Positions 1-9,307 of a DNA stretch of 64,000 nt are shown here, one piece after another. The stretch is from WTFY01 sp011523795 (GTDB lineage Bacteria; Pseudomonadota; Gammaproteobacteria; UBA4575): positions 868,001 through 932,000 of the forward strand of contig OZ242278.1 of assembly GCA_965207475.1 (NCBI GenBank), read 5' to 3'. The translations under genes and the position numbers were made by a program. Position 1 is the stretch's first letter; every line of letters begins with the position of its first letter. Below the pieces are notes generated by a model. The model was not told the DNA's origin and searched no databases. It saw nothing but the letters and a program-made list of their open reading frames with translations.

Positions 1-79
1 AAGCCGGTGATGGTACAACATGCTGCACCGGGAATGAATCCTGTGCAAACACATGTCCGCCCGGGCAGTATCAATCCGT

Positions 80-1180
80 TCACCCGGACACATGCCGGTC
101 CAGGTGCCTGATCTCGAAATCGCGCATGAACTCCGCCAGGCGTTCCACGCCCGCATCCGGCATGGCATTGTACAGGCTGGCACGGATTCCCCCTGCACTT
201 CGATGGCCGCGCAGGCCATGCAGCCCGTTTTGCCCTGCCTCGGCTAGGAACAGCTCCTGCAAACCCTTATCCCTGATTTCAAAAGGTACATTGATCCTGG
301 AGCGGAATTCTTCGACGACCCGGTTCCTGTACAACCGGCTTGAATCAAGCACCCCGTAAAGGATACCGGCACGACGCAGACTCCTTTCGTGCATGACCTG
401 CACTCCCCCCTGACCCTTCACCCAGTCCAGAAGCACCTGCAACACATAGATCGCAAATACAGGGGGCGTGTTGACCATGGATTGCTCCCGCGCACAGCGC
501 CGGTAGTCATTCAGCCGCGGGACCTGCTCGTTCACGAGGTCCACCCATTCTTTCCTGATGATGACGACACACAGGCCTGCAATCCCGAGGTTTTTCTGGG
601 CACCGGCGTAGAGGACCGCGAACCTGCTGATCTCTACGGGACGCATAAGTACTGATGAGGTCATGTCGCATACCAGTGAACCCCGTGGCGTGTCGGGAAT
701 TCCCGGAAATGCGATCCCTTCGACCGTCTCGTTGTCGCAATAATGCAGGTAAGCAGCCTTCGGATCCAGGCTCCATTCCCGTTCGGGTGCAATGGACAGG
801 CCATCCTCTTCATGCAGGGCATGGATCTCCCGGATCCCCGCCAGCCTTTTTGCCTCCTCGGCAGCTCTCGCAGACCAGTACCCCGTGCACACGTAATCGG
901 CACTGCGTCCAGAGCCAAGAAAATTAAGCGGCAGCATGGAAAACTGGCCGGTAGCCCCACCATGCATGAAAAGTACCGCATAATCCTCCGGGATCTGCAT
1001 CAGTTCACGCAGCAGGGATTCAGCATCCTCCCTGATTCCAGAGAAAACTTCTCCACGGTGAGGAAGTTCGATTACGGACAGCCCGGTACCCCGGCAGTTC
1101 AAGAACTCCCGCCTGATTTTCTCCAGCACCGGGCGAGGCAACGCCGCAGGACCGGCACCAAAATAAAAGATGTCCTGCAT
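80..1180 (-). CDS. serC: Phosphoserine aminotransferase SerC
   Basis: This cytoplasmic PLP enzyme converts 3-phosphohydroxypyruvate and glutamate to O-phosphoserine in serine synthesis, and also serves the 4-phosphohydroxythreonine step of pyridoxal phosphate synthesis. The 366 residues match the usual family length of about 360. The N-terminal FGAGPAALP segment is typical, and the PLP lysine is K196 in AGAQKNLGIAG, close to K198 of the E. coli enzyme. The ATG at 1180 is the first methionine that gives the standard N-terminus, although no strong ribosome binding site precedes it. It lies 93 bp downstream of gyrA on the same strand, the arrangement known in Pseudomonas. The family assignment is firm. 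Confidence 0.95.
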   Translation of the reverse strand: MQDIFYFGAGPAALPRPVLEKIRREFLNCRGTGLSVIELPHRGEVFSGIREDAESLLRELMQIPEDYAVLFMHGGATGQFSMLPLNFLGSGRSADYVCTGYWSARAAEEAKRLAGIREIHALHEEDGLSIAPEREWSLDPKAAYLHYCDNETVEGIAFPGIPDTPRGSLVCDMTSSVLMRPVEISRFAVLYAGAQKNLGIAGLCVVIIRKEWVDLVNEQVPRLNDYRRCAREQSMVNTPPVFAIYVLQVLLDWVKGQGGVQVMHERSLRRAGILYGVLDSSRLYRNRVVEEFRSRINVPFEIRDKGLQELFLAEAGQNGLHGLRGHRSAGGIRASLYNAMPDAGVERLAEFMRDFEIRHLDRHVSG

Positions 1181-1273
1181 GGGTATCAGCGGTATCTTAC
1201 AGGAACTGCAGGCCGGTATGCCTGATCTCAGATTCCGGGCAGGCCATGCCCGAACTGACCAGCAAATGCTTTC

Positions 1274-3832
1274 TCAGTCAGTGTCATCGGCCAGGTTCTC
1301 GATCCTCTCGACCTCCACGAGCTGTTCTTCTTCGGCCAGGCGGATCAGTCTCACACCCTGGGTGTTGCGTCTCGTCCTGGAGACTCCCCCAACGGGCGTG
1401 CGCACCAGGGTCCCGCTGTTGGTGATCAGCATGATTTCATCATCGCAAGAGACCGCTATGGCACCGATCACCTTGCCGTTGCGCGGCCCGGTCTGGATGG
1501 TGATCACGCCCTTGCCGGCACGATTATGCACCGGGTATTCCTCGATTCCGGTGCGTTTCCCATACCCGTTTTCAGTGGCCACCAGGATTTCGGTCTCGCC
1601 CATGCCTGGCTTCAGGCTGAGCAGGCTTATGACACGCTGTCCCTCGTCCAGCCGGATTCCGCGCACACCCCGGCTGGTGCGCCCCGTGGCAGAAACGCTC
1701 TTTTCACTGAAACGGATTGCTTTGCCTGCATCGCTGACCATCAGAAGCTCGGTGTCTCCATGTGTCATCACAACATCAATAAGATAGTCGTTGTCACGCA
1801 GGTCCACCGCAATGATACCGCCGGCCCGAGGCCGGGAAAACGCGGTCAGACGGGTTTTCTTGACGGTGCCGCTGCTGGTTGCCATAACGACGTAGGCATC
1901 TTCCTGAAATTCCCTGACAGGCAGCACGGCATTGATTCGCTCCCCTTCCTGCAACGGCAGGAGGTTGACGATAGGCTTGCCGCGTGCCGTACGACCGGCT
2001 TGTGGAAGTTCGTAGACCTTGAGCCAGTACACCTTGCCACGGCTGGAAAAACACAGGACGGTGTCATGCATGCTGGCAACGAACAGCCGGTCAACAAAAT
2101 CCTCGGCCTTGACCGACGTGGCAGCCTTTCCCTTTCCGCCCCGCCGCTGCGAATTGTACGTGTCCAGTGGCTGTGACTTGGCATAGCCGCCATGCGACAA
2201 GGTTACCACCACTTCCTCGTCCTGGATCAGGTCTTCCATGGTAAGCGCCACCTGTTCATCGGAAATTTCCGTTCTCCGATCGTCACCGTACTGGTCCCGG
2301 ATAGCTTCCAGTTCACTGCGAATGACGCGCATGAGTCGATCCGGATCCTGCAGGATCTCGAGCAGGTCGATGATCCTGTCAAGCAGTTCGCTGTAATCGT
2401 TGACAATCTTGTCCTGCTCAAGGCTGGTCAGACGATGCAGCCGCAAATCCAGTATCGCCTGTGCCTGCATCGGTGACAGGCGGTACCCTTCCTCCTGCAT
2501 GCCGAATTGATCCCCCAGGCCTTCCGGGCACGAGACCTCGGCCCCTGCGCGCTTCAGCAACCCCGTGACGATTCCGGGCGGCCAGGGCATTTCGACCAGC
2601 TGGTCCTTGGCCACTGCAGGGCTCGCGGACTGCTTGATCAGTGCAATGATTGCATCGATGTTCGTGAGAGCGACGGCAAGGCCTTCCAGGATATGCACCC
2701 GTTCCCGTGCCTTGCGCAGCTCGAACAGCGTGCGGCGCGTGACCACGTCACGCCGGTGCCGGATAAAGACCTGCAGGACCTGTTTCAGGTTCAGCAACCG
2801 CGGCTGTCCATCGACCAGCGCCACCATGTTCATGCTGAACACGCTCTGCATGGCCGTATGCTTGAACAGATTGTTCAGAATCACACCGCTCACTTCGTCC
2901 CGGCGCAATTCGATGACAATGCGCATGCCTTCCTTGTCTGACTCATCGCGAAGCCCGTTGGCCGCAATCCCGTCCAGACGTTTTTCCTTGACCAGTTCGG
3001 CAATCTTCATGACCAGGTTGGCCTTGTTAACCTGGTATGGCAACTCGGTGACAACGATGCGCTCACGCCCGCCCTGCGCATCCTGCTCGATATGGGTGCG
3101 GGCACGCATATGGATGCGCCCGCGACCCGTGAGATAGGCCTCGACGATACCCTCCCTGCCATTGATGATGGCGGCGGTCGGGAAATCTGGGCCCGGCAAA
3201 TGCTGCATCAGGGCCTGGCAATCCATGTCCGGCGCCTCAATCAGTGCGATACACGCGTTGATCACTTCCGTCAGGTTATGCGGGGCGATATTCGTCGCCA
3301 TGCCCACGGCAATGCCGGATGAGCCGTTGACCAGCAGATTGGGAACACGGGTCGGAAGCACGGTTGGCTCGGACTCGGAATTGTCGTAGTTCGGTGCAAA
3401 ATCCACGGTTTCCTTGTCCAGATCCGCAAGGATCTCGTGCGTGATACGAGCCATGCGCACCTCCGTGTAGCGCATCGCGGCCGGCGCATCCCCGTCGACC
3501 GAACCAAAATTGCCTTGACCGTTTATGAGCATGTAGCGCATGGAAAACGGCTGGGCCATTCGCACGATGGTGTCGTAAACGGCCGACTCACCATGCGGAT
3601 GGTACTTGCCGATGACATCCCCCACCACACGGGCAGATTTCTTGTAAGGCTTGTTCCAGTCATTGCCCAGTTCATTCATGGCGTGCAGGGCACGGCGATG
3701 CACCGGCTTCAGGCCATCCCGCACGTCCGGCAGGGCACGTCCGACGATCACGCTCATGGCATAATCGAGGTACGACTGGCGCATCTCGTCTTCGAGATTT
3801 ACTGACAGGATTTCTTTGGCAATGGCAGCCAT
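1274..3832 (-). CDS. gyrA: DNA gyrase subunit A
   Basis: This is the breakage-reunion subunit of gyrase, which introduces negative supercoils with GyrB. The 852 residues align end to end with the family. The catalytic tyrosine is Y122 (AAMRYTE). The quinolone-resistance region carries S83 and D87 (GESAVYD), the wild-type residues of sensitive strains. The GyrA box QRRGGKG lies at residues 562-568 at the start of the C-terminal DNA-wrapping domain. It is preceded by an extended -10 promoter at 3878-3886 and followed by serC on the same strand. No disruption is visible. Confidence 0.98.
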   Translation of the reverse strand: MAAIAKEILSVNLEDEMRQSYLDYAMSVIVGRALPDVRDGLKPVHRRALHAMNELGNDWNKPYKKSARVVGDVIGKYHPHGESAVYDTIVRMAQPFSMRYMLINGQGNFGSVDGDAPAAMRYTEVRMARITHEILADLDKETVDFAPNYDNSESEPTVLPTRVPNLLVNGSSGIAVGMATNIAPHNLTEVINACIALIEAPDMDCQALMQHLPGPDFPTAAIINGREGIVEAYLTGRGRIHMRARTHIEQDAQGGRERIVVTELPYQVNKANLVMKIAELVKEKRLDGIAANGLRDESDKEGMRIVIELRRDEVSGVILNNLFKHTAMQSVFSMNMVALVDGQPRLLNLKQVLQVFIRHRRDVVTRRTLFELRKARERVHILEGLAVALTNIDAIIALIKQSASPAVAKDQLVEMPWPPGIVTGLLKRAGAEVSCPEGLGDQFGMQEEGYRLSPMQAQAILDLRLHRLTSLEQDKIVNDYSELLDRIIDLLEILQDPDRLMRVIRSELEAIRDQYGDDRRTEISDEQVALTMEDLIQDEEVVVTLSHGGYAKSQPLDTYNSQRRGGKGKAATSVKAEDFVDRLFVASMHDTVLCFSSRGKVYWLKVYELPQAGRTARGKPIVNLLPLQEGERINAVLPVREFQEDAYVVMATSSGTVKKTRLTAFSRPRAGGIIAVDLRDNDYLIDVVMTHGDTELLMVSDAGKAIRFSEKSVSATGRTSRGVRGIRLDEGQRVISLLSLKPGMGETEILVATENGYGKRTGIEEYPVHNRAGKGVITIQTGPRNGKVIGAIAVSCDDEIMLITNSGTLVRTPVGGVSRTRRNTQGVRLIRLAEEEQLVEVERIENLADDTD

Positions 3833-3877
3833 GGGTATAATTCGGGAATCCCCTTGAGATACAATTTAAGGCACTAA

Positions 3878-3886
3878 ATTATAGCA
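3878..3886 (-). promoter_or_regulatory. Extended -10 promoter element upstream of gyrA
   Basis: Read on the minus strand this is TGC followed by a perfect TATAAT, an extended -10 element, about 46 bp upstream of the gyrA ATG. No recognisable -35 hexamer sits 16-18 bp upstream, which is usual for extended -10 promoters. The 169-bp gap between mtnA and gyrA gives room for an independent gyrA promoter. This is pattern evidence only. Confidence 0.55.
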
Positions 3887-4001
3887 CAGGCTCCCGAACA
3901 GTAGCTCGGTAAAAAAGGCATTCATAATCAGGTTAAAAGCCCTGAAACAAAAATCGACCCTTCCCGGAACCTGTTTTTCCCTGCTGCCTGCCAGAAATCC
4001 G

Positions 4002-5042
4002 TCAATTATCCATCAGGATCCTGATTTTCTTGCGGGTGGGCTGCTCCACGACTCCTTTTTCTGTCACCAGCGCAGTGACAAGCCTCGCCGGAGTGATGTC
4101 AAACACCGGGTTCCAGACCCTGGCCCCAGCCGGCGCCAGGACATGCCCTTCATATTCGGTAACCTCATGCTTCGAGCGCTCCTCGATCTCGATCCGGGCT
4201 CCCTCACTGGCTTCCATGTCAACGGTGCTGGTCGGTGCGGCCACCATGAATCCTACTCCATGCTGCCGGGCCATCACCGCCAGGGAGTACGTGCCGATTT
4301 TGTTGGCAACGTCGCCGTTGCACGCGATGCGATCGGCCCCCACGATGACCCAGGCCAGGCGTCTTTGCTGCATCAGGCTTGCCGCGGCACTGTCGCAAAT
4401 CAGCGTAACGGGTATCCGGTCCTGCGTCAGTTCCCAAGCCGTAAGCCGGGCACCCTGAAACCAGGGGCGGGTCTCATCAACGAAAATGTTCCGGATCTTG
4501 TCCTGGGCATGGGCGCTGCGGATTACCCCCAGGGCCGTACCGTAACCCCCGGTTGCCAGTGCTCCGGCGTTGCAGTGGGTTAGTACTTCCGCTCCGGCCT
4601 CCAGCAATCCTGCACCAAATTCTCCGAGCGCACGGTTGGCCCTGACGTCCTCCCGGTGAATCCTTTTTGCAGCATCCAGCAGATAGGGTCCGGGATCCTC
4701 ATCTCCTGTCTCGGCCATCAAATCCCGCATCCGTGTCACGGCCCATTTCAGGTTGACCGCAGTGGGACGCGCCTGCAGCAATGCCTGCAGGTCCGCCTCA
4801 ATTGTCTCCCGCCAGTTGCCCGGTGACGCCGCATGGTGCTGCCTTGCAGCGAGCACGATGCCGTATGCCGCGCTCACTCCAATGGCCGGAGCACCACGTA
4901 CCACCATGTCACGAATGGCTTCGTTGACCTGCTGCACCGATGTGCATTCCACAAAATGGATTTCGTTTGGCAACCTGCGCTGATCGAGCAGCACCAGCTG
5001 GTCGTTGCACCAGCGAATCGCCTGTTCCGCCAACGAGCTCAT
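4002..5042 (-). CDS. mtnA: S-methyl-5-thioribose-1-phosphate isomerase MtnA
   Basis: MtnA isomerises methylthioribose-1-phosphate to methylthioribulose-1-phosphate in methionine salvage. Family signatures are MVVRGAPAIGVSAAYG near the N-terminus, THCNAGALATGGYGTALG with the catalytic cysteine, and VGADRIACNGDVANKIGTY with the catalytic aspartate. From the ATG at 5042, which has GGAAGG just upstream, the protein is 346 residues, a normal length. The frame stays open to an ATG at 5138, but that would leave only 38 bp before the divergent mtaD gene, so the shorter start is preferred. The neighbouring mtaD acts on related substrates. Older annotations call this family an eIF-2B-like subunit. Confidence 0.93.
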   Translation of the reverse strand: MSSLAEQAIRWCNDQLVLLDQRRLPNEIHFVECTSVQQVNEAIRDMVVRGAPAIGVSAAYGIVLAARQHHAASPGNWRETIEADLQALLQARPTAVNLKWAVTRMRDLMAETGDEDPGPYLLDAAKRIHREDVRANRALGEFGAGLLEAGAEVLTHCNAGALATGGYGTALGVIRSAHAQDKIRNIFVDETRPWFQGARLTAWELTQDRIPVTLICDSAAASLMQQRRLAWVIVGADRIACNGDVANKIGTYSLAVMARQHGVGFMVAAPTSTVDMEASEGARIEIEERSKHEVTEYEGHVLAPAGARVWNPVFDITPARLVTALVTEKGVVEQPTRKKIRILMDN

Positions 5043-5176
5043 ACCCTTCCGGACCTCATTGCTGCCCAGCCGCGGTGCCCCGTAGCGAAACATGCTGTAT
5101 TGCCTGCATGGCAAATGCCATTGCATAATGCGTCTCAATCACCGCCATCAGCGCACACCCGACTACCAGCTATTCG

Positions 5177-6517
5177 ATGAAACACGTAGAGACCCTGATC
5201 CATGGCAAGCATATCATCCCCATGGACAATGGCGCGCGCACGTTGACAGATTTCAGCATCGCCGTGCAGGACGGCCGAATTATTGACATCGTGCCGGATG
5301 CCAGGGCTGCAGGCAGCTACACGAGTGACGCCTCCTACCGTTATGACCATCACATCATTCTTCCCGGGCTGATCAACACCCACACGCATGCCGGAATGTC
5401 CCTGTTTCGTGGCTTGGCCCATGACCTGCCCCTGATGGAGTGGCTGAACGGGCACATTTGGCCGGCAGAACAGAAATGGATGAACGAGGAATTTGTAAGG
5501 CTCGGTACGCAGCTGGCCATGGCCGAGATGATACGGGGCGGCATCACCTGTTTCAACGACATGTATTTTTTCCCCGAAATTGCAGCCAGGGAAGCGGCAC
5601 GCACCGGCATGCGGGCTCACCTGGGCATGATCCTGTTCGACTTTTCCACGCCCTATGCCGGGTCCGTGGACGAATATCTTGAAAAAGGACTGGCCGTGCA
5701 CAGCGAATACGGCTCGCATCCCCTGGTAGGAGTCACGCTCGCTCCGCATGCCCCCTATACGGTTTCGGACAAGCCACTGGAGCGTGTTGCCTGCCTCTCG
5801 GAGGAACTGGAATTGCCAGTTCACACCCACCTGCATGAAACCGAACAGGAAATCTCCATGAGCCTGGAACAGCACGGAATGCGGCCCCTGCAACGTCTGG
5901 ATCAGCTTGGACTAGTCAACAGCCGCCTGATTGCCGTGCACATGACGCAACTGACGGATGCGGAGCTGGACCTGCTGGCCAAGACCTGCGTCAGCATCGT
6001 TCACTGCCCCCAGTCCAACTTGAAACTTGCGAGCGGGTTTTGCCCGGTTCAGAAGCTTCGCGACAGGCAAGTCAACGTGGCACTCGGCACCGACAGCTGT
6101 GCGAGCAACGACGATCTGGATGTACTGGGTGAAATGCACACCGCTGCACTGCTGGCAAAGGGTGTGGCCCGGGATGCCTCGGCGCTGCCCGCTTATGATT
6201 CCCTGCGGTGCGCTACGGTTCACGCCGCCGAGGCACTCGGCATCGCGGACAAGACGGGCTCTCTTGAAGTCGGCAAGGCTGCCGACATGACTATTCTCGA
6301 CATCGAACAGGTAGAGGCCCAGCCTGTCTACGACCCGATCGGGCATACCGTGTATGCTACACAACGTTCACAGGTGTGCGACGTATGGGTGGAAGGCAGG
6401 TTGCTGCTGCAAAACAGGAAACTGCAAACCCTCGATCAGGATGAAATCGTCGCACGCACCCGTGAATGGGGCAAAAAAATACAGAATGGAAAGGCTCCCG
6501 GAGCTTTCAGCGGTTAG
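5177..6517 (+). CDS. mtaD: 5-methylthioadenosine/S-adenosylhomocysteine deaminase (TRZ/ATZ family)
   Basis: This amidohydrolase-superfamily enzyme is expected to deaminate 5-methylthioadenosine and/or S-adenosylhomocysteine to the inosine forms. The metal-binding HxH is H69/H71 in GLINTHTHAGMSLFRG. Further signatures are VHTHLHETEQE and ALGTDSCASNDDLD, the latter carrying the catalytic aspartate. The 446 residues are typical. It is transcribed divergently from mtnA, which acts in the same salvage pathway, and is followed by ubiG, the same order as Pseudomonas. Other TRZ/ATZ hydrolases (chlorohydrolase, guanine deaminase) share the fold, but the context favours MtaD. Confidence 0.88.
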   Translation: MKHVETLIHGKHIIPMDNGARTLTDFSIAVQDGRIIDIVPDARAAGSYTSDASYRYDHHIILPGLINTHTHAGMSLFRGLAHDLPLMEWLNGHIWPAEQKWMNEEFVRLGTQLAMAEMIRGGITCFNDMYFFPEIAAREAARTGMRAHLGMILFDFSTPYAGSVDEYLEKGLAVHSEYGSHPLVGVTLAPHAPYTVSDKPLERVACLSEELELPVHTHLHETEQEISMSLEQHGMRPLQRLDQLGLVNSRLIAVHMTQLTDAELDLLAKTCVSIVHCPQSNLKLASGFCPVQKLRDRQVNVALGTDSCASNDDLDVLGEMHTAALLAKGVARDASALPAYDSLRCATVHAAEALGIADKTGSLEVGKAADMTILDIEQVEAQPVYDPIGHTVYATQRSQVCDVWVEGRLLLQNRKLQTLDQDEIVARTREWGKKIQNGKAPGAFSG

Positions 6518-6578
6518 AATGGATACTGGCTGTTCCGGTGCCGGGATTTGCAACCCAGACCAACTGACGCAATTTCAC

Positions 6579-7280
6579 ATGCCGAATCCGAACCTCGACA
6601 AAGAAGAACTGGCAAAATTCGAAGCGCTCGCACAGCGCTGGTGGGACAGGGAAGGTGAGTTCAAACCCCTGCATGACATCAACTCCCTGCGCCTGGACTT
6701 CATCGACTCCCATGCGGAACTGGCTGGCAAGAAAGTCCTGGACATCGGCTGCGGTGGCGGCATCCTGACCGAAGCCATGACACGCAAGGGCGCCGAGGTG
6801 ACAGGGATCGACCTGGGCCGGGCTTCACTGGCTGCCGCACAGCTACATGCGAATGAGCAGCAGCTTGAAATCGAATACCGGCTGATTTCCGCAGAAGAGC
6901 TTGCCGGCCAGGAACCCGAATCGTACGACGTAGTGACCTGCCTTGAGATGCTGGAACATGTTCCGGACCCGGCCGCCATCGTCAAGGCCTGCACCCGGCT
7001 GCTCAAGCCTGCAGGACATGCATTCTTTTCCACTATCAACCGGAGTCCCAAGTCATTGCTGTTCGCCATTGTGGGTGCGGAATATGTCCTCGGGCTGTTG
7101 CCGAAAGGCACCCACCAGTACGAGAAGTTGATCCGCCCGGGCGAGCTCGACCGCTGGATCCGCCAGGCCGGATTGCATACCGCCGAGATCACAGGCATGC
7201 AATACAACCCGATCACCAAGGTTTACCGCCTGTCATCTGACCCGAGCGTGAACTACCTCGTGTTCGCTTCCAGGCCCTGA
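6579..7280 (+). CDS. ubiG: Ubiquinone biosynthesis O-methyltransferase UbiG
   Basis: UbiG carries out both O-methylations of ubiquinone synthesis using S-adenosylmethionine. The class I methyltransferase motif VLDIGCGGGILTEAM, followed by VTGID, is clear, as are the N-terminal RWWDREGEFKPLH and the C-terminal GMQYNP segments that distinguish UbiG. I chose the ATG at 6579, giving 233 residues, because this matches the family start. The open frame extends upstream, but that part overlaps mtaD and looks non-coding. The next gene begins 16 bp downstream, suggesting co-transcription. Confidence 0.95.
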   Translation: MPNPNLDKEELAKFEALAQRWWDREGEFKPLHDINSLRLDFIDSHAELAGKKVLDIGCGGGILTEAMTRKGAEVTGIDLGRASLAAAQLHANEQQLEIEYRLISAEELAGQEPESYDVVTCLEMLEHVPDPAAIVKACTRLLKPAGHAFFSTINRSPKSLLFAIVGAEYVLGLLPKGTHQYEKLIRPGELDRWIRQAGLHTAEITGMQYNPITKVYRLSSDPSVNYLVFASRP

Positions 7281-7296
7281 GCGGACCTGTCAAGGC

Positions 7297-7971
7297 ATGC
7301 GCCGAATGACACGGGTCCGGGCCGTTCTGCTGGATCTGGACGGGACCCTCGCACACACAGCACCGGACATGGCCGATGCGCTGAACGAGTTGCTGGCCCG
7401 TCATGGCAGGGACGGGGAAAATTACGACCGTGTACGCCAGCACACTTCTCGGGGCGCCATTGCACTGATCCGGCTGGGCTTCAGTGAACCCATGGATGAA
7501 AACAGGCTTTCGGGGCTTCGCAACGAATTCCTGCAGATCTATGCGGGCCTTCTGCACGACAAGACCCGGCTTTTCCCAGGGATGCCGCACCTGCTGGATT
7601 GTCTGGACGAGGCCGGACTTCCGTGGGGAATCGTGACCAACAAGCCCTCTCATCTTACTGAACCGCTGGTACAGAAGCTCGGCCTTGCCGCCCGGACGGG
7701 TTGTACCATCAGCGGTGATTCGCTCCCTGAAAGAAAACCGAGTCCGATGCCTCTCCTGCGGGGTGCTGAATTGCTCGGTGCAGACCGCACAGACTGCGTG
7801 TATGTGGGGGATGACCCGCGTGACGTGGAGGCCGGAAAGGCTGCCGGCATGAATACCGCTGTGGCCGCGTATGGCTACATCCAGGAAGGCCAGGATCCTT
7901 TCACATGGGGAGCCGATGTGGTCATCGAACACGTGTTCGAACTAAAGAATTGGCTTTTTTCACAAGACTGA
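7297..7971 (+). CDS. mupP: HAD-family phosphatase, MupP/Gph type
   Basis: This haloacid-dehalogenase phosphatase has the nucleophile motif DLDGT (D13, D15), a cap domain, the VTNKP motif II region, the motif III lysine in PERKPSP and the YVGDDPRD motif IV. At 224 residues it resembles phosphoglycolate phosphatase Gph. Its place between ubiG and yciK is that of Pseudomonas MupP, which dephosphorylates N-acetylmuramate 6-phosphate in cell-wall recycling, so I favour MupP. Sequence alone does not separate the two activities. An alternative ATG lies three codons downstream. Confidence 0.78.
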   Translation: MRRMTRVRAVLLDLDGTLAHTAPDMADALNELLARHGRDGENYDRVRQHTSRGAIALIRLGFSEPMDENRLSGLRNEFLQIYAGLLHDKTRLFPGMPHLLDCLDEAGLPWGIVTNKPSHLTEPLVQKLGLAARTGCTISGDSLPERKPSPMPLLRGAELLGADRTDCVYVGDDPRDVEAGKAAGMNTAVAAYGYIQEGQDPFTWGADVVIEHVFELKNWLFSQD

Positions 7972-7985
7972 CCAACAATAGCAGG

Positions 7986-9275
7986 ATGCTACCGGCTGAA
8001 CCACAAGACCTCTGGCTGCTTGCCTTGACCGTGACCTGCCTGTGCCTGCTCAGCGCAGCGCTCGGGGCATGGGCCGTGTACTACCGGAGCCGCCAGCGGA
8101 AATGGAAGCTCGAATCGGAAATCCAGCGGCTGTCGCTGCTGCTCGAACATGAGAAAACCCGCCTTGCCGAAAAAGTGCAGGGTATCGAGGAAGCCGGCAG
8201 GCATCTCCAGCAAACCTTCCAGAACCTTTCTAACCAGGCGCTGCAATCGAACAACGAGAATTTCCTGAGGCTCGCCAAGGAAAAGCTTGCCCAGCACCAG
8301 ATCCACGCGGAAGCCAGCCTGGAAAAAAAGGAAAAAGCCATCGAAACCCTGCTGCAGCCCATCACCGAGATCCTGAAGCAGACGGAGTCCCAGATCCAGG
8401 CGATCGAGAAGGAACGCAAGGAATCGTTCGGCTCGCTGACACAGCACCTGAAACTGATCAACGAGTCCCAGACAGACCTGCGTGTCGAGACCCAGAACCT
8501 CGTCCAGGCGTTGCGGCGTCCCGAAGTGCGTGGACAATGGGGAGAGCTGACACTGAAAAGAATTGCCGAGCTGGCCGGCATGGTCAACCACTGCGACTTC
8601 TACGAGCAGCAGAACAGTGTGGACGAGGACCGTCGCATGCGGCCTGACATGATCGTGCGCATGCCGGACCACAGGGAGCTGATCGTGGATGCTAAAACCC
8701 CCCTGGATGCCTATCTCAATGCGACCCAGACCCAGGACGAGAAAGTACGCATGGAGTCTCTGCACAAGCATGCACGCAATGTGCGCGATCGCATGCGTGA
8801 ACTCGCCAGCAAGGCCTACTGGAACCAGTTCAGGCATTCACCCGATTTTGTCGTGCTGTTCATCCCGGGCGAGCAGTTTCTATCGGCCGCGCTGGAACAG
8901 GATCCCAAGCTGCTGGAAGACGCCCTGAAAAACAAGGTGATTCTGGCCACGCCCACCAGCATCATCGCCCTGCTTCGCGCGGTCGCCTTTGGCTGGCGCC
9001 AGCAGTCCGTTGCCAGGAACGCGGCGAAGATCAGGGAACTGGGCGAGACCCTCTATCATCGACTGGCTACCTTCGCGACCCACCTGCAGAAACTGGGGAA
9101 GAACCTGGATTCGAGTGTCGATCAGTTCAACAGGGCGACCGGGTCGCTCGAGCGGCAGGTGCTGCCCGCCGCAAGGAGATTCGACGAACTCGGAATCGAG
9201 AAGAAAAAGGACATGCCCGACTTGAAAATGATCGAGACTTCCACGCTCAGCAAGAGCAAGAGTGAATACCTGTAG
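7986..9275 (+). CDS. rmuC: DNA recombination protein RmuC
   Basis: RmuC limits sequence inversions and recombination between short inverted repeats. The chosen ATG at 7986 (429 residues) starts a hydrophobic segment (LWLLALTVTCLCLLSAALGA) that should anchor the protein in the inner membrane. A long coiled coil follows, roughly residues 35-160, and then the RmuC domain with a PD-(D/E)XK-like stretch, RELIVDAKTPLDAYL. The frame is open further upstream but overlaps the preceding gene. It starts 14 bp after the MupP-like gene and probably belongs to the same transcription unit. Confidence 0.92.
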   Translation: MLPAEPQDLWLLALTVTCLCLLSAALGAWAVYYRSRQRKWKLESEIQRLSLLLEHEKTRLAEKVQGIEEAGRHLQQTFQNLSNQALQSNNENFLRLAKEKLAQHQIHAEASLEKKEKAIETLLQPITEILKQTESQIQAIEKERKESFGSLTQHLKLINESQTDLRVETQNLVQALRRPEVRGQWGELTLKRIAELAGMVNHCDFYEQQNSVDEDRRMRPDMIVRMPDHRELIVDAKTPLDAYLNATQTQDEKVRMESLHKHARNVRDRMRELASKAYWNQFRHSPDFVVLFIPGEQFLSAALEQDPKLLEDALKNKVILATPTSIIALLRAVAFGWRQQSVARNAAKIRELGETLYHRLATFATHLQKLGKNLDSSVDQFNRATGSLERQVLPAARRFDELGIEKKKDMPDLKMIETSTLSKSKSEYL

Positions 9276-9307
9276 TGGCGCAGGGCTGACCTGCGAATCT
9301 GAAGAAC

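Noticed and set aside
1..79. Possible start of a further minus-strand gene after serC (pheA would be expected by synteny)
   Set aside because: Short in-frame stretches do not resemble the PheA N-terminus and too little sequence is available.
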